Positions 8,701 to 19,288 of a stretch of DNA of 64,000 bases are shown here, piece after piece. A model generated the notes under the pieces. That model searched no databases. It saw only the letters and a list, made by a program, of their open reading frames with translations, and was not told the origin of the DNA. The position numbers and the translations under genes are program-made. The stretch covers positions 88,114 to 152,113 of the forward strand of contig PDIM01000009.1 of NCBI GenBank assembly GCA_002811675.1, given 5' to 3'. How positions within the stretch are numbered: position 1 is the first letter of the stretch; each line of letters opens with the position of its first letter. Source of the stretch: Ichthyosporea sp. XGB-2017a. Taxonomy: Eukaryota; Opisthokonta; Ichthyosporea.

Positions 8701-11600
8701 TTATCTCCGAGCCGATGCAGATACTTTTCTGCCTCTTCAAAATCGCCCCGATTAGTAAAGTAAGTTCCAGTTCTGAGCATACACAGAATGCTTGAAGGAC
8801 CAGAAGTTTTCATGAGCTCATCAGCCCCACTCAGGTACTTTTTGATTTCATTTTCAGCTTTACTCGAGCAACCCAATTTCAAAAGCAAGTTAGAAGTTCG
8901 TACATGAATGTCTTCAATATAAGATTCATCAATTTTATGATGTCGACTAACTTCAATTAATTTCACCAATAGATTTAAGACCAGAAGTTGAACAGTCGAT
9001 TCCCCAAGAAACTCAAGCAAGCTGATGAGTAAATTGATCGTATTTATGGAACACCGAATGACATTACAGCAGCTAAACAGAGTTATGTGGCCATTAGCGG
9101 TACACGAACAATTAAGTGCAATTGAGCTGACTTTGCCCCACAGGGCAATTGCAAGGGAAATACTTCCATTATATGGACTGTCGATTGACTTTAAAAGCAT
9201 GCCTCGCCAAAAGTAAGATACTGCCAAATAATGGAGAATAATATTTTTTCCATTTTTATCTCGCAAGTCCATGGATTTTAATGACCCAATCGCTTCCTGT
9301 AAAGGGCCTAAAGCCGTGTCAAAATCAGCTCCAGAATGATGAAGCCTCAAGCTCTTTTGGATGAGGGCCCAAGCGTACGCGAGGCAATCAGTGGGGACTA
9401 AGTCTATCACTTGTTCAAAGACGCACAGTTCAAGTGCATTTTTAATAAAGCAGTACTTTTGGGAAGAGCATTTGCATGCGCACATACCATCAAAAACAAA
9501 ATTCACTGCTATTTCTATGCCTTCGTCGGTTGGCGGGAAGAGTTTCAAGGTATTTTCAATCAAAACATTGGAGCATTTTCGGGCTATATCCTCATTTTTA
9601 ACACGAAAAAGTGATTTAATGCAGGCAATACAAGAGGGAGTTAACTTTTCTAAAACGCTGGATGTGGGAGCAGTTGTGTTGCATGATACGCATATTTGAA
9701 ATGCTTTGATAGCATACTGAAACGCTTCCGAGCCCATACCGATGTGCCTATAGCAAGTTGAAACCAAAACCATTTTTTTCTCAAGCTGAAATTTTGTGTA
9801 CATGTCCAGGTCGCCATCGTACGCAGTACTTATTATATCACACGCCGCGCCCAAAAATAAAACGGCATTTTCCATTTCATGTTTGTTGTATAGGAATATG
9901 CCCAGATTGTAAATTTCTGTTGCAGACCATTTCACACACCCCTTTAAAGCTCCACTCTCAGCCATAAACTTTTGATACTGTTTAACATGCTCGATCGCAC
10001 ATCTTGCTCCTTTGTCGGGCAACTTACACGTCAATAATGCCAATAAAATAAGAAATTCGCCCACGATATTGTCCGTTTCAATGTCAAAAGAAGAAAGGGC
10101 ATTTTTCAATTGTACCAGAAGAGACACGTGTAAGCTTATAAATTCGTTTCCTATCGTGTTATCACTGAGGATTCTGGTTTCCTCCAGTAGGCCACCTCGG
10201 TAAAGGCCAAAAACACTTGTCAGAGCCGAAGCATGCGCTTCGGGCAATGAAAGTTCGGTCAGGGATTTGATTTTCAACAATGAGCTAATGGTTCCTTTTG
10301 CGCAATACTCTAACGTGCGCACATCTTCAATAGATTTGGCCAGCACCAACATGAAACATCGAAGTTGCAGAATATATAGTGTTAACTGGGCGTCTTCACA
10401 AGCAGAGCCTATCAAAGATTGTATTTGCCTGGCTAATTTCGTAAATACAGAATTGGCACCGGATGGGTATATGTTTCTCAATGCACCAAACAGATCTTCT
10501 AAACTGCCGCAAAGGATCTTCAAAGATATGCTCTCATGCGATCGTAGCCCATGGGCCAGCACAGAATCTAGAAAGGATCCCAACTCTTGCACCACCGACG
10601 GGGAATCCGATAGAGAGCACATTTTAAGGATATATTTTACGCCTTGTTGAAAAATTGAGACAGGAGAAGGGCAGCTGCTTCTGTATAGCTTCCAAATTGC
10701 ATATCGCAGATGGAGACAGGTCGAAAAATAACCTTTGGAGTCACATTTAGCCTTTATCTGCCCTTCAAGTAAGCTAACTGCTCCAGCCATACTTTTCAAA
10801 GCGAGTTCTGAAAGTCGCTTGTAGTGAGGCTTTGATACCGTCTTTACTTTAACCAGCAAGGGTTCACAAAAATCACAGAATGTCGACAGTAACTCTACAA
10901 GTAATAGTTAGTATATCAATATCCCTTGAGCAAATTGCAAAGTCAGTAACTTACCTTTGGCACTGCTTAGAATTTCTTTTCCGCAATGTTTTGAAATGGT
11001 GTGCAACACTACCGCGCTGGATACAGCTATTAACACATCATTCTCTACATGCTTACTTTCCATTATAAGATCACACTGAGGCATTATCCATTCTTTTTCT
11101 TTGTCCCTGCATATAGAAGCAGAAGCTCCTACGTTTTCCTTTCCTGCACATTTGCTTTCACTTGAAATCCCCAAAAGTGTGTTCAGCTGTATACCTAAAT
11201 AACTAGCTATCGAGACAGTCTTCGAAAACATGCTCCTTTCAAAGGATTTTAACATTAAGCTCTGAAGCAATTTGCAAAGACCAATTAGTCCACACGATAA
11301 TTCACCGTGAATGAGGACTAGATGTCGAACTCCAAGGAATGCAATCTCACAAGTCTGTTGAGCCTGTTCCTCGTCGTCGCAGCTACTCAGCTGTTTAATA
11401 GATGTATTTGATGCAACAATCAAGAACTTTCCATACTTTTTCGCAATCCCTTTTGCATCACTGCCACAAAACTTTTCACTTTCATTCCCCTTTCCAGAAT
11501 GAAAGCTCCTCTCAACAAAGGTCTTAAATTCCGTGTATACCTCAGCAGATCCCCCCTCCTTCTGCAGCCTTTCCAAAATCTGATTCGCCACTGCACTCAT
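5711..11600 (-). CDS. ESPL1: Separase (cohesin-cleaving cysteine protease)
   Basis: Six exons on the minus strand: 10955-11600, 7032-10894, 6734-6952, 6273-6670, 6012-6176, 5711-5948. All junctions are GT-AG with compatible phases and give 1842 residues. Separase cleaves the kleisin subunit of cohesin at anaphase onset. The long N-terminal part is helical and TPR-like. The C-terminal protease domain is clear: QQFPWECLPS, the catalytic His segment YIGHNSGEQY (His1713), the catalytic Cys segment LLMGCSSGRL (Cys1739), and NLWDVTDKDIDRF. The His-Cys spacing of 26 equals that of human separase. The usual GHG is GHN here. Intron 1 has a TACTAAC branch site. An in-frame ATG at 11822 could add 74 residues; I prefer 11600 because the extension is low-complexity and an E2F-like site lies at 11844. 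No securin gene is in the window. Confidence 0.95.
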
Positions 11601-12287
11601 GATATTTCCGTGAGTGGATGCCTTACGAAACACAACAAAGGTGGGGGCTGAGTGTTGATTTCTAATCCCTGGTTTCCTTGCTCCTACAGAGATTCCCCTT
11701 GGTCTGAGTCTCCCACATACCTGCACTACACTGGTGACTGGGCACTCTGCAGCTCTGTGGTACTGAGGAGTACTACTGTACTGTACTGTCAACGGCACCA
11801 GCTCCAATCCAGTGCCCCCCATGGAAGGGGAATGGGGGATGGATTCCCGCCAAAAATCACTTATCACTCAACTCACCCTGATCACGATGAGCGGCCATGT
11901 CAAATTCCTTCAATTGATCACCGGGGCCAGAGCAACCTCAACCTGTCATCAACTGAAACATGACACGAGGTAGAATGTGTCATCCTTGCTTCCATTCACA
12001 GACCTCTAAGCACTGTTCGTCTTTCTCTTTGTTCTATCAATCCTTCTTGTCTAATATCATTCTTGCCTTCACTTGGCATTCGTGGTGTTTTATTGAGTTT
12101 GATTGTTGTTCAGTGCAAAACGCAAGAGACGAAGCACAGCTTCCTCTGTTGCTTTTTTTAAAAAACCGTGACTTTGGCAAGACGTTCATGAGGAACTTAT
12201 ATGACAGAACGAGTGGATTCTAATATTACAGGCGAGCACAGAAGAAAAGAAAAGGCGTGTAATGGAGATACGAGTTCACACAGTCAC
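11601..12287. promoter_or_regulatory. Separase upstream region and HEXIM 3' region
   Basis: 687 bases. The E2F-like 14-mer TTCCCGCCAAAAAT is at 11844-11857, 244 bases before the separase ATG and on the opposite orientation. A short TACTG tandem run lies near 11770-11795. No convincing gene. Confidence 0.45.
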
Positions 12288-13004
12288 TTATCCTGCCGAA
12301 GTGCTCGACTCTACATAGAATTCACTATTCCTCCTAAGCGCTTCGGATAATTCCATAGATGACATCATTGTAGTTCCATCTTCCCGCTCCATTGACTTTT
12401 TATCTCTACGAAGATGATGGTTTTCAGTTCTCAGCTCTTCAATTTCATTTTGAAGCTCGCGTATATGGTTTAGAAGTTCGTCTTTATCCTTATTTTTAAG
12501 GTCCGAAAAAAGACTCTTTTCGTAGTTTTTCTCAAAGCCATAGGAGGAATAAGCTCCAACCGCACCACTCTTCTGCGAAATGAGAGACTGGTCATCATCT
12601 GCAAAAGAATCCATTGTCACTTCAGGGGAAACTCCTTTATGCTCATCAAGAATAAACTGGGTGGTATTCTGAGGAGCCGAGGGTCGGTGCTGAAGCTGCC
12701 AAGCGAGTTTGCTTTGGTTCTTGCTAGCTCTTTTTCCTGCTCTCTGCCTACTAGCACGAGAGGGGCTTATCTCCGAGTCCATACCACCAGAACCTGAAGA
12801 TACACCGGCTGTGGATTTTTTATGCTTAACCTTTCCTCCACCGCGGCCGCGGCGACCATTTAAATTCGGCAAGCCATGTGAGTCTTCCGTGCTCCCGCCG
12901 TATGTATCATCAACGACCATAGGGCCTAGTCGTTGCTGAATTCCAATATTAGCTTGTGAAGACTCAGCTTCACCAGTCACACCAGAGTCTTGTACGTCAA
13001 TCAT
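12288..13004 (-). CDS. HEXIM1: HEXIM-type P-TEFb inhibitor homologue
   Basis: 238 residues, single exon, ATG at 13004. Similarity to animal HEXIM runs in the right order. There is a basic Gly/Arg/Lys stretch (RRGRGGGKVKHKK, about 51-63), corresponding to the RNA-binding arginine-rich motif. An SRASRQRAGK segment follows, then SAPQNTTQFILDEH (109-122), which matches the animal core APYNTTQFLMDDH. An acidic linker comes next, then FEKNYEKSLFSDLKNKDKDE leading into a heptad-type coiled coil (about 174-203), which matches the cyclin T-binding domain. HEXIM with 7SK RNA holds CDK9/cyclin T inactive in the nucleus. The Tyr of PYNT, which enters the CDK9 active site in models of human HEXIM1, is Gln112 here; the downstream Phe117 is kept. 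It is shorter than human HEXIM1 (359 residues). It is divergent from the dehydratase gene. Confidence 0.88.
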   Translation of the reverse strand: MIDVQDSGVTGEAESSQANIGIQQRLGPMVVDDTYGGSTEDSHGLPNLNGRRGRGGGKVKHKKSTAGVSSGSGGMDSEISPSRASRQRAGKRASKNQSKLAWQLQHRPSAPQNTTQFILDEHKGVSPEVTMDSFADDDQSLISQKSGAVGAYSSYGFEKNYEKSLFSDLKNKDKDELLNHIRELQNEIEELRTENHHLRRDKKSMEREDGTTMMSSMELSEALRRNSEFYVESSTSAG

Positions 13005-13904
13005 TCAAAAAAGCAAAAAAAAAAAAAAAACAAAAGAAAAGGAGTATGATAGGTTGTTTCACAGTGTGAAATGCCTCTAACTTTCTGTGGTTGTGTAAGA
13101 GTACAAAAGAAGGGAAAATGAGGGAACAGGGGTTTCTGCTCTAGACCAGTGTCTTTTCTGCTGTTCAGTCTGTGTCTCCGTGTACTTATAGGGGCGGGGT
13201 AAAGTCAATCCTTTCTAAAAGCAAAGTTACTTGAGTAATATAGGGTGTCTTAAAAAATGGCATACTACCACTACCAAAAAAGGAAATTATCTAAAAATAG
13301 ACGATCTTCACCAGAATCTCAGAGAAGAGTCAAAACACTTCTCTACAACAACAGCAAAAGATGAAACACACTCTATGGACCAAGTTCAAGCCTTCAGATT
13401 TACTTCAACTATGGTCAGTCAGTCACACATACAGGGTTGGATTTCTCCTTTGTTAATCTTCCACCGGTGGTTTACCTGATAATAATAGCAAGGGCGGTGC
13501 TAGGTACAGTGCAGCAGCAGGTAATTTATACCTATGGAGGGGCCCATAGCACACCCCGATGTATGGAGGGGGCCATAGATAAGCTGCATTGTTTACACTG
13601 TACCTGACTTAGCGGCTCCCTGGCCATAGATCACGGGACTCCCCAGTCCCCCCCGGCATGATGATGATGCCCCTCCCCTATCCCTCGCCCGTGTGTCACT
13701 GCAGCAGTACCGGCAGCGGCTGCATGATAATCCACAGTACCCCACAATTGCCACACACAGCAACCTAGAGGCCACGGGCCAGCTGTGCTGCTCAGCTACA
13801 AATATGACACTCACCAATCCACTCACCCCAACTAGCTGCTAGCTATAGAATCCGCACAACAAGAGACTCACTGACCCACTGACTCACTGATCCATTGCTC
13901 CAAC
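13005..13904. promoter_or_regulatory. Divergent promoter region, HEXIM / dehydratase
   Basis: 900 bases. It begins with an A-rich tract just before the HEXIM start. GC-rich DNA at 13490-13830 contains a 104-base foldback (13502-13605). I see no supported gene; the GC-rich reading frame at 13593-13826 (minus) has no ATG-based or protein-like support. Confidence 0.4.
13502..13605. repeat. Foldback element with 10-base inverted ends
   Basis: AGGTACAGTG at 13502-13511 is the exact reverse complement of CACTGTACCT at 13596-13605. Inside are two near-identical 17-base direct repeats, TATGGAGGGGCCCATAG (13533-13549) and TATGGAGGGGGCCATAG (13562-13578), differing at one base. It may be a regulatory palindrome or a remnant of a very small foldback element. 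Confidence 0.45.
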
Positions 13905-14790
13905 ATGATTAGTAAACTGTATCTTATACTGTACAATTTTGGCCAGGTGGCTGGGTAAGTGTGCTTTGTTGCCCCAGATTGCAAATGAATGAATGAATGA
14001 ACCTCCAGGAGCTCATGAGTGAGGGTCCTCTGGGCATTTCGTTCCTTTTAGGAAGAATTGTGTTTGACAATAAGTGTGTTTATTTTATCTTGTGAATATA
14101 GCTGGAGTTACATAATGTACAAGGGTATTCTTCATTATCTTGCCACTGACGATTATGTGGGTGTTTATAACAAGGTGGAGGAAGAAGTAAAGATATTCCA
14201 AACCTTGGCCTTTCTCGAAGTATTGCATGCTGCATTAGGCCTTGTGAAATCGCCCATCATGGTTACATTCATTCAAGTATACTCACGTGTGTTTTTAGTA
14301 TGGGGTATTTGTCATCTTGCGCCTGCTGTCAAAACGACGATTGGGCCGACTATGATGTTAATTGCTTGGGATATTACAGAGATTATAAGATATAGTTTTT
14401 ACGGCTTTAATCTTATGGGTATGAAGCCATATATTATCCTCTGGTGCAGGTAAGTATTGGAATGGTGACTTAGATGACAAATGCGTGGCCTCGAGACTTC
14501 GTGTACTAACTATGTCTTTTAGGTATACTTTCTTTTATGCTCTATATCCTATTGGAGTTTCCGGAGAGCTCATCTCCTGCTACTATTCGCTCCCTCATCT
14601 TGAGAGTATGACTGACCTCAACCTGAGTATGCCCAACAAATACAACTTTGCGTTCAACTATTGCTACTATGTCATGTTCATGATGTTTCTCTACCTTCCC
14701 CTCTTCCCACAACTGTACGGGTACATGATTGGCCAGCGGAGGAAGGTTCTGGGAGGAAACTCCTCTGAAAAGGCAAAGAAATTGCAATAA
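13905..14790 (+). CDS. HACD: Very-long-chain 3-hydroxyacyl-CoA dehydratase (HACD/PHS1)
   Basis: Three exons (13905-13954, 14102-14449, 14523-14790), GT-AG with matching phases, 221 residues, the usual family length. The enzyme dehydrates 3-hydroxyacyl-CoA in the ER fatty-acid elongation cycle. It is a multi-pass membrane protein. The signature RYTFFYALYPIGVSGE spans the exon 2/3 junction and holds the catalytic Tyr141 and Glu148, seven residues apart as in yeast Phs1. Other family landmarks are LEVLHAALGLVKSP, QVYSRV and AWDITEIIRYSFY. The C-terminal tail is Lys-rich. Intron 2 ends TACTAACTATGTCTTTTAG. The stop codon is embedded in AATAAA (14786-14791). Intron 1 contains a small AATG microsatellite. 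Confidence 0.95.
13984..14001. repeat. AATG microsatellite
   Basis: Four and a half AATG units inside intron 1 of the dehydratase gene. Confidence 0.8.
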
Positions 14791-15004
14791 ATCACAAAAA
14801 GACAGAAGAGGCTTTAAGTGCAATAGCGGGCACCCTCTGGTCAAGACTCGAGAACCGAAGGAAATAAATACTTACAGCTTTGCCCAACCCTAAGTTTCAT
14901 TATGTTGTTTTCTTCTGACAGGTTTGCCAATTGTCATTCACTTTGGATTTCGAAGCAGGTGGTGGTTGATCCCCCCTCCCTCTCACTGCGAGCCTGAATG
15001 TAAG

Positions 15005-16261
15005 ATGGAGATCTCTTTTAAAGGCCACAGGGCGCTAATCACCGGGGCAGGAAAAGGTAGAGGATGCCAAGTCTTAATATACAACTGTGCAATGGTTCAT
15101 TAAATCCCTTGTTTGTGCGCCTATGCCCTTTCCGTTTTTCGTGTAGGACTTGGACGCTCAATTGCAATCGCGTTGCTTAAAGGGGGTGCAGAAGTTGTTG
15201 CAGTTAGTAGAACAGAAACTGATTTGATGTCACTACGAAAAGAGGTAAATGCAACGAGCTATAGATTCGTTTGATTGTATAACAAGATTATTAATGGCAT
15301 TGGATTCTTAGCACTCTTCCATTGAGACATTCCAGTGCGATCTTGCGAACTTTGATCAGGTTAGAGATGTCATGGGAAAAGTCGGTAACATTAGCCTTCT
15401 TGTCAACAATGCTGGAATATCTTTGAGGGATCCATTTCTTGATGCCAAAATTGAGGACATTGCAAAGTAAGATTAAAAAATGTATAGTTTGGGAATCTAG
15501 TTTGGGAATCTGACACTCTCAGAGGAGCTGTGAAGCCATACTTATTTCTATTACACTTTCTGTCTTCCAAAGAACAATGGATGTGCATGTTACAGCAACT
15601 GCATTGATAAGCCAAATCCTTGCTAAGAGAATGATTGAGAACAACATTGAAGGGTCCATTGTCAATGTATCAAGTATGATATCGAAGTTTTCTGCGCTGG
15701 ACCACCTTTCCTACTGTAAGCTTCAAAGAATTCATTTTGCGTGGTGCTTCACTGTATCATGTATCTAACTGAAATATTCGTTTAATGTATAGGCTCCTCT
15801 AAAGGTGCTCTGGATCAGATGACTCGAGTAATGGCCCACGAGCTGGGCCCGAAAAAGGTATAGTGGGATTATGAGTGTCTTGTTGTGCCTCTTCTACAAC
15901 GAAGTCTAATTTGTGTACAATTTTATTGCGCCTAGATTCGAGTAAATGCAGTGAATCCTACGGTGATATTTACACCAATGGGTCGAGAGGCATGGGCCGA
16001 TCCCGCAAAGTCACGAGCTCTCACTGATCGCACACCACTTGGGAGATTTGCAGGTTTGTATTTGTCTTACGTAGCAAGCTTGCTAACGCTCATTATTACT
16101 TATTGATTGTGCCCTAACACGGAATTCATCTATGTAATAATGCAACTACAGAGGAACATGAAGTTGTTGATCCTATTATGTTTTTGCTTAGTTCCAAAGC
16201 ATCCATGATTACTGGTGTGATGCTTCCTATCGATGGGGGTATAACCATTCACATTGATTGA
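15005..16261 (+). CDS. DCXR: L-xylulose/dicarbonyl reductase-like short-chain dehydrogenase
   Basis: Seven exons: 15005-15056, 15147-15244, 15312-15466, 15573-15715, 15793-15857, 15936-16053, 16152-16261. All are GT-AG and the phases join into 246 residues, close to the 244 of human DCXR. It is a classical SDR: cofactor loop TGAGKGLG (13-20), NNAG (82-85), catalytic Ser136 in VNVSSM, and Tyr149/Lys153 in YCSSK. The segments [16 protein letters not shown] and [20 protein letters not shown] match DCXR closely. The likely reaction is NADPH-dependent reduction of L-xylulose or small dicarbonyls; substrate cannot be proven from sequence. This is the most intron-rich gene here. A telobox-like CAACCCTAAG lies at 14885-14894, 111 bases before the ATG. 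Confidence 0.93.
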
Positions 16262-16701
16262 TTTTATTTGCATTTGACTAATTCACAGCCCTCCGGTCCT
16301 CTCTTCAGCTTCCAGGATGTTTGGAAACGTGAAGGGGCTATTCACCTGAACCTGCCAGTAATATTGCACAATAAACGATTCGCTTTTAACGTCACTAAAC
16401 CCCTGGAGTACACAGTCACAGACCCTTCTTTACAAGAGATTTGCTAGCCTTGCAATATGTACAAGTTGCTTTGTGAAAGAGGCGCATTCCCTAAACCCTT
16501 CACGGAACTGTTGTTATTATTATTATTTGGGTTAAAATGGATTTTGCCCTCCTTCCAGCTGTTGTTACTTTAAGTTTCAGAAAAACAAACTTCTTGGAGA
16601 TTGCGCCTAGGGAGGTGTTGGTTTTGTGCCTTTTGATTGGATGACATTGTTTACTTTCTTTGTAAATCATCAAAAAGGCGAGAGTCATCAGTTAATTTAT
16701 A
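16262..16701. promoter_or_regulatory. DCXR 3' region and ASCC2 promoter
   Basis: 440 bases. Telobox-like CCCTAAACCCTT at 16489-16500 (identical 12-mer at 33537-33548) and a weaker CACTAAACCCCT at 16393-16404. A GATTGG (reverse CCAAT) lies near 16636. Confidence 0.45.
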
Positions 16702-18810
16702 ATGTCAACTGCAGTGCTGAGCTTGGACAAAGATGCTCTGGTAAAAAGCGCGAAGGAACGAAATGCAGAGCTATTGGCAAAGCGAATCCCTTTAAATGAC
16801 AAGCAATTTGCCGTTCCTGATTTCAAAACAGGAAAACTTGTGAATATATCAGCTATAGATCCTCACTGGGTTAAAGAAATGGAAATCATTGCGTATCAGC
16901 CGGTAAAATCTGATTTGCAGGTGGAGGATAGAGAAGAGATTTTAACATATTGTTGTGAGGATTTGGAATTAGTACTGAGCCTTCCTCATGGCTGCTTTTG
17001 GAGCCATATAATATACGATGAGAACCTTAAGCTCTTTTTAGAATCCTATCTCAGGTATTCTCCGCGCATTTATGATGACAAACCAGACGGGCGCTTAAAC
17101 ATGGTTGAAAAGAAATTATATCGTTTAGTGTTTCTTGTTTTGCTGAGAAGCTCGACGCCGAAAGAGTCGAAAGATAGTTTTCTAGACCCAAAGGTGTTTG
17201 GGGATATTGTTTATCAAAACTGGATTTTTGACATTCCCAAAATCATTGATATAGCAACTCTCTATGGTGAAGGGAATCAAGACTTGCTTTACAAAATGTT
17301 CAACAATTTATTTGACAAGAATGGCCAATATTGGAATGACCTAGAAGATTCGTGTGTTCATATATTGGAAGCTCTGAATTCAGTGCTCACCATGTGTACA
17401 GAGGCTGGTGAAAAGGAAAAGGCCGCTGTTGTGGATAGAAAAGGAAAGGGAAAGGGAAAGGCTGTTGAGCCCAAGCAGGAGAAGGCTTTGCATTCACAGA
17501 TTGAGGCAATGACACCTCGGGAAGTAATTGATTTGCAAACCTACATCATTGATTTTTGTCATTCCATCATCTCATTCTGCAAATGTTTCCCGCCTTCCGC
17601 TCTCATATTAACTGATTTAGGAGTTATTCAAACGCTGCCAAATGTTTATGAAAAATTAACAATGCAGCTTGACCAATTTCTCATTGTGCAGAAAGCGGTA
17701 ACTGCTAGTGGTATCACTCAAAGTTCCTCCACAAGCCAAAAACTTGCAAAAATCAAGGAAAATGACGAAGAACTTCGTTATTTGCTATTGTCACTGTTCA
17801 ATATTCTATGTGCGAACTGCTTCTTTGAACCACCAATGGATAAATTGCCCAAGCTACCTCCCATGGAGCTGTTTCAGGATACCCTTTCACAATCATTAAG
17901 TTGCCTGGCGTTTGTCAAAGATTTTGGTCAAACGTTTCCTCTTCGTCAGTATGTCGAAAAAATGTGGAATTCTTTGAAACATGTGGATGAGAGTGAAAAG
18001 GATTATTTGGAAATGGTGCTTTTAGACACAATTGGCGAAGAATTTGCCTTGAGTGCTAGTGAGCAAACTGCTCCAACGGAAAAATCGAATGTGGACCCCA
18101 CAACGCAGGTTGATGACGGAGAACTGAAGCTAGTTAGCGCTATATCGGCTGTTAAGGATCTTTTTCCAGAACTAGGAGACGGGTTTGTTGAAAAATGTTT
18201 GCAATACTACCGAGGAAATGTTGAGCAAACTATTAATTCTGTACTAGAAGGTAACTTGCCTAGCGAGCTTAGAGACCTTGACAGGAATATGGCGAGAGAA
18301 AAAAGTGCTGGGAAAAATAAGCTTTTCGATGGTATTGAAGAACTTGGAATCGACATATCACAGGTAGAAATTGGAAAGAAGCGGCAACCTAAAGATGCCT
18401 TGAAACTACTCGAAGATAAGAGTTTTGTGTCCGAAGTTAAAGAAACATTTTTGTATGAATATGAAGACGATGAAGAAGAGGACTTGTACAATGACGAGTA
18501 TGATGATACGTTTGACGGTGCTGGATTGTATACCGCTGGTGTTGATGCGGACTCTTCAGAAGAACTTAACGATGCAAAACCATCTCATACCAATGTTAAT
18601 ACGAAGGGAGTGTCAAATAGCACAAACGGAACGAGTACAAAGAAAAAATATGATGTAGTCGGTCAAGGAAAGGGGCAAGGACAAACTCATCAAGTGCTTC
18701 GAAATAGGCTTATTAAAGACCGAATGAAGGCAAGCAAGGCTAATCATAACAGAAAAAAACGTGCCGGTCAGAAGCAAATGAAGGGAATGTCGTTTGTGAC
18801 CCCTTCATAG
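16702..18810 (+). CDS. ASCC2: ASCC2-like CUE-domain protein (activating signal cointegrator 1 complex)
   Basis: 702 residues, no intron, ATG at 16702. The N-terminal two-thirds is a helical ASCC2-type region (LPHGCFWSHIIYDENLKLFLESYLRYSPR; VFLVLLRSSTPKESKDSFL). A CUE domain lies at about 476-520 (AVKDLFPELGDGFVEKCLQYY then a GNVEQTINSVLEGNLP helix), which in human ASCC2 binds K63-linked ubiquitin. The C-terminal part is acidic (YEYEDDEEEDLYNDEYDD) and then basic (NRKKRAGQKQMKG), as in animal ASCC2. The family works with the ASCC3 helicase in alkylation repair and in clearing collided ribosomes. A Lys/Gly-rich KGKGKGKA insert sits near residue 250. Confidence 0.9.
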   Translation: MSTAVLSLDKDALVKSAKERNAELLAKRIPLNDKQFAVPDFKTGKLVNISAIDPHWVKEMEIIAYQPVKSDLQVEDREEILTYCCEDLELVLSLPHGCFWSHIIYDENLKLFLESYLRYSPRIYDDKPDGRLNMVEKKLYRLVFLVLLRSSTPKESKDSFLDPKVFGDIVYQNWIFDIPKIIDIATLYGEGNQDLLYKMFNNLFDKNGQYWNDLEDSCVHILEALNSVLTMCTEAGEKEKAAVVDRKGKGKGKAVEPKQEKALHSQIEAMTPREVIDLQTYIIDFCHSIISFCKCFPPSALILTDLGVIQTLPNVYEKLTMQLDQFLIVQKAVTASGITQSSSTSQKLAKIKENDEELRYLLLSLFNILCANCFFEPPMDKLPKLPPMELFQDTLSQSLSCLAFVKDFGQTFPLRQYVEKMWNSLKHVDESEKDYLEMVLLDTIGEEFALSASEQTAPTEKSNVDPTTQVDDGELKLVSAISAVKDLFPELGDGFVEKCLQYYRGNVEQTINSVLEGNLPSELRDLDRNMAREKSAGKNKLFDGIEELGIDISQVEIGKKRQPKDALKLLEDKSFVSEVKETFLYEYEDDEEEDLYNDEYDDTFDGAGLYTAGVDADSSEELNDAKPSHTNVNTKGVSNSTNGTSTKKKYDVVGQGKGQGQTHQVLRNRLIKDRMKASKANHNRKKRAGQKQMKGMSFVTPS

Positions 18811-19288
18811 CGAAAATTCGCATATTTGTTGGACCAACTGTGTTTTCTGCCGTCTGTTAAACGCAAAAAATCCTTCACGCGTCTGCCACTTTTTTGAAGC
18901 AAAATCTATTTGCTATTTATTATTTGCTTTCTTCACAAAATTACCAAGACACCCAATATACATCAAAATAAATTAACAGACTGTCCACGATATACAAACT
19001 GCGCAAAAGCACTTTCACATATCGTTCTGACCATGTCACATATCAAACCCAAGCTTTGCTTGCATAATTTCTTGTGAACTCAAAGAGAAAAGCAATAAAT
19101 ACTCAAAAAAGAAATAAAAAAAAAAAAGAGGAAAAGAAAAATAGTCTTCACGGTTTAAGCTCTCTACAGAACTCATATATACAACAAAACTATCATACTG
19201 AAAATCAAATCTCTAGTTCGCGGTGTTTGTGTCTTCGTATGCTCAACAATGTGCGCCCTTCTAAATCAAGTCTCTAGAAAACAAAGAC
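18811..19288. other. Convergent 3' intergenic region
   Basis: 478 AT-rich bases between the ASCC2 and ATP synthase g stops, with A-rich tracts (19105-19140). I see nothing else in it. Confidence 0.5.

Noticed and set aside
11601-11867. N-terminal extension of separase
   Set aside because: The extension is low-complexity, starts at a non-ATG codon or at an ATG at 11822, and overlaps an E2F-like site; the ATG at 11600 is simpler.
13593-13826. Minus-strand GC-rich frame before the dehydratase gene
   Set aside because: Composition follows base bias, and it overlaps a repeat and a divergent promoter.
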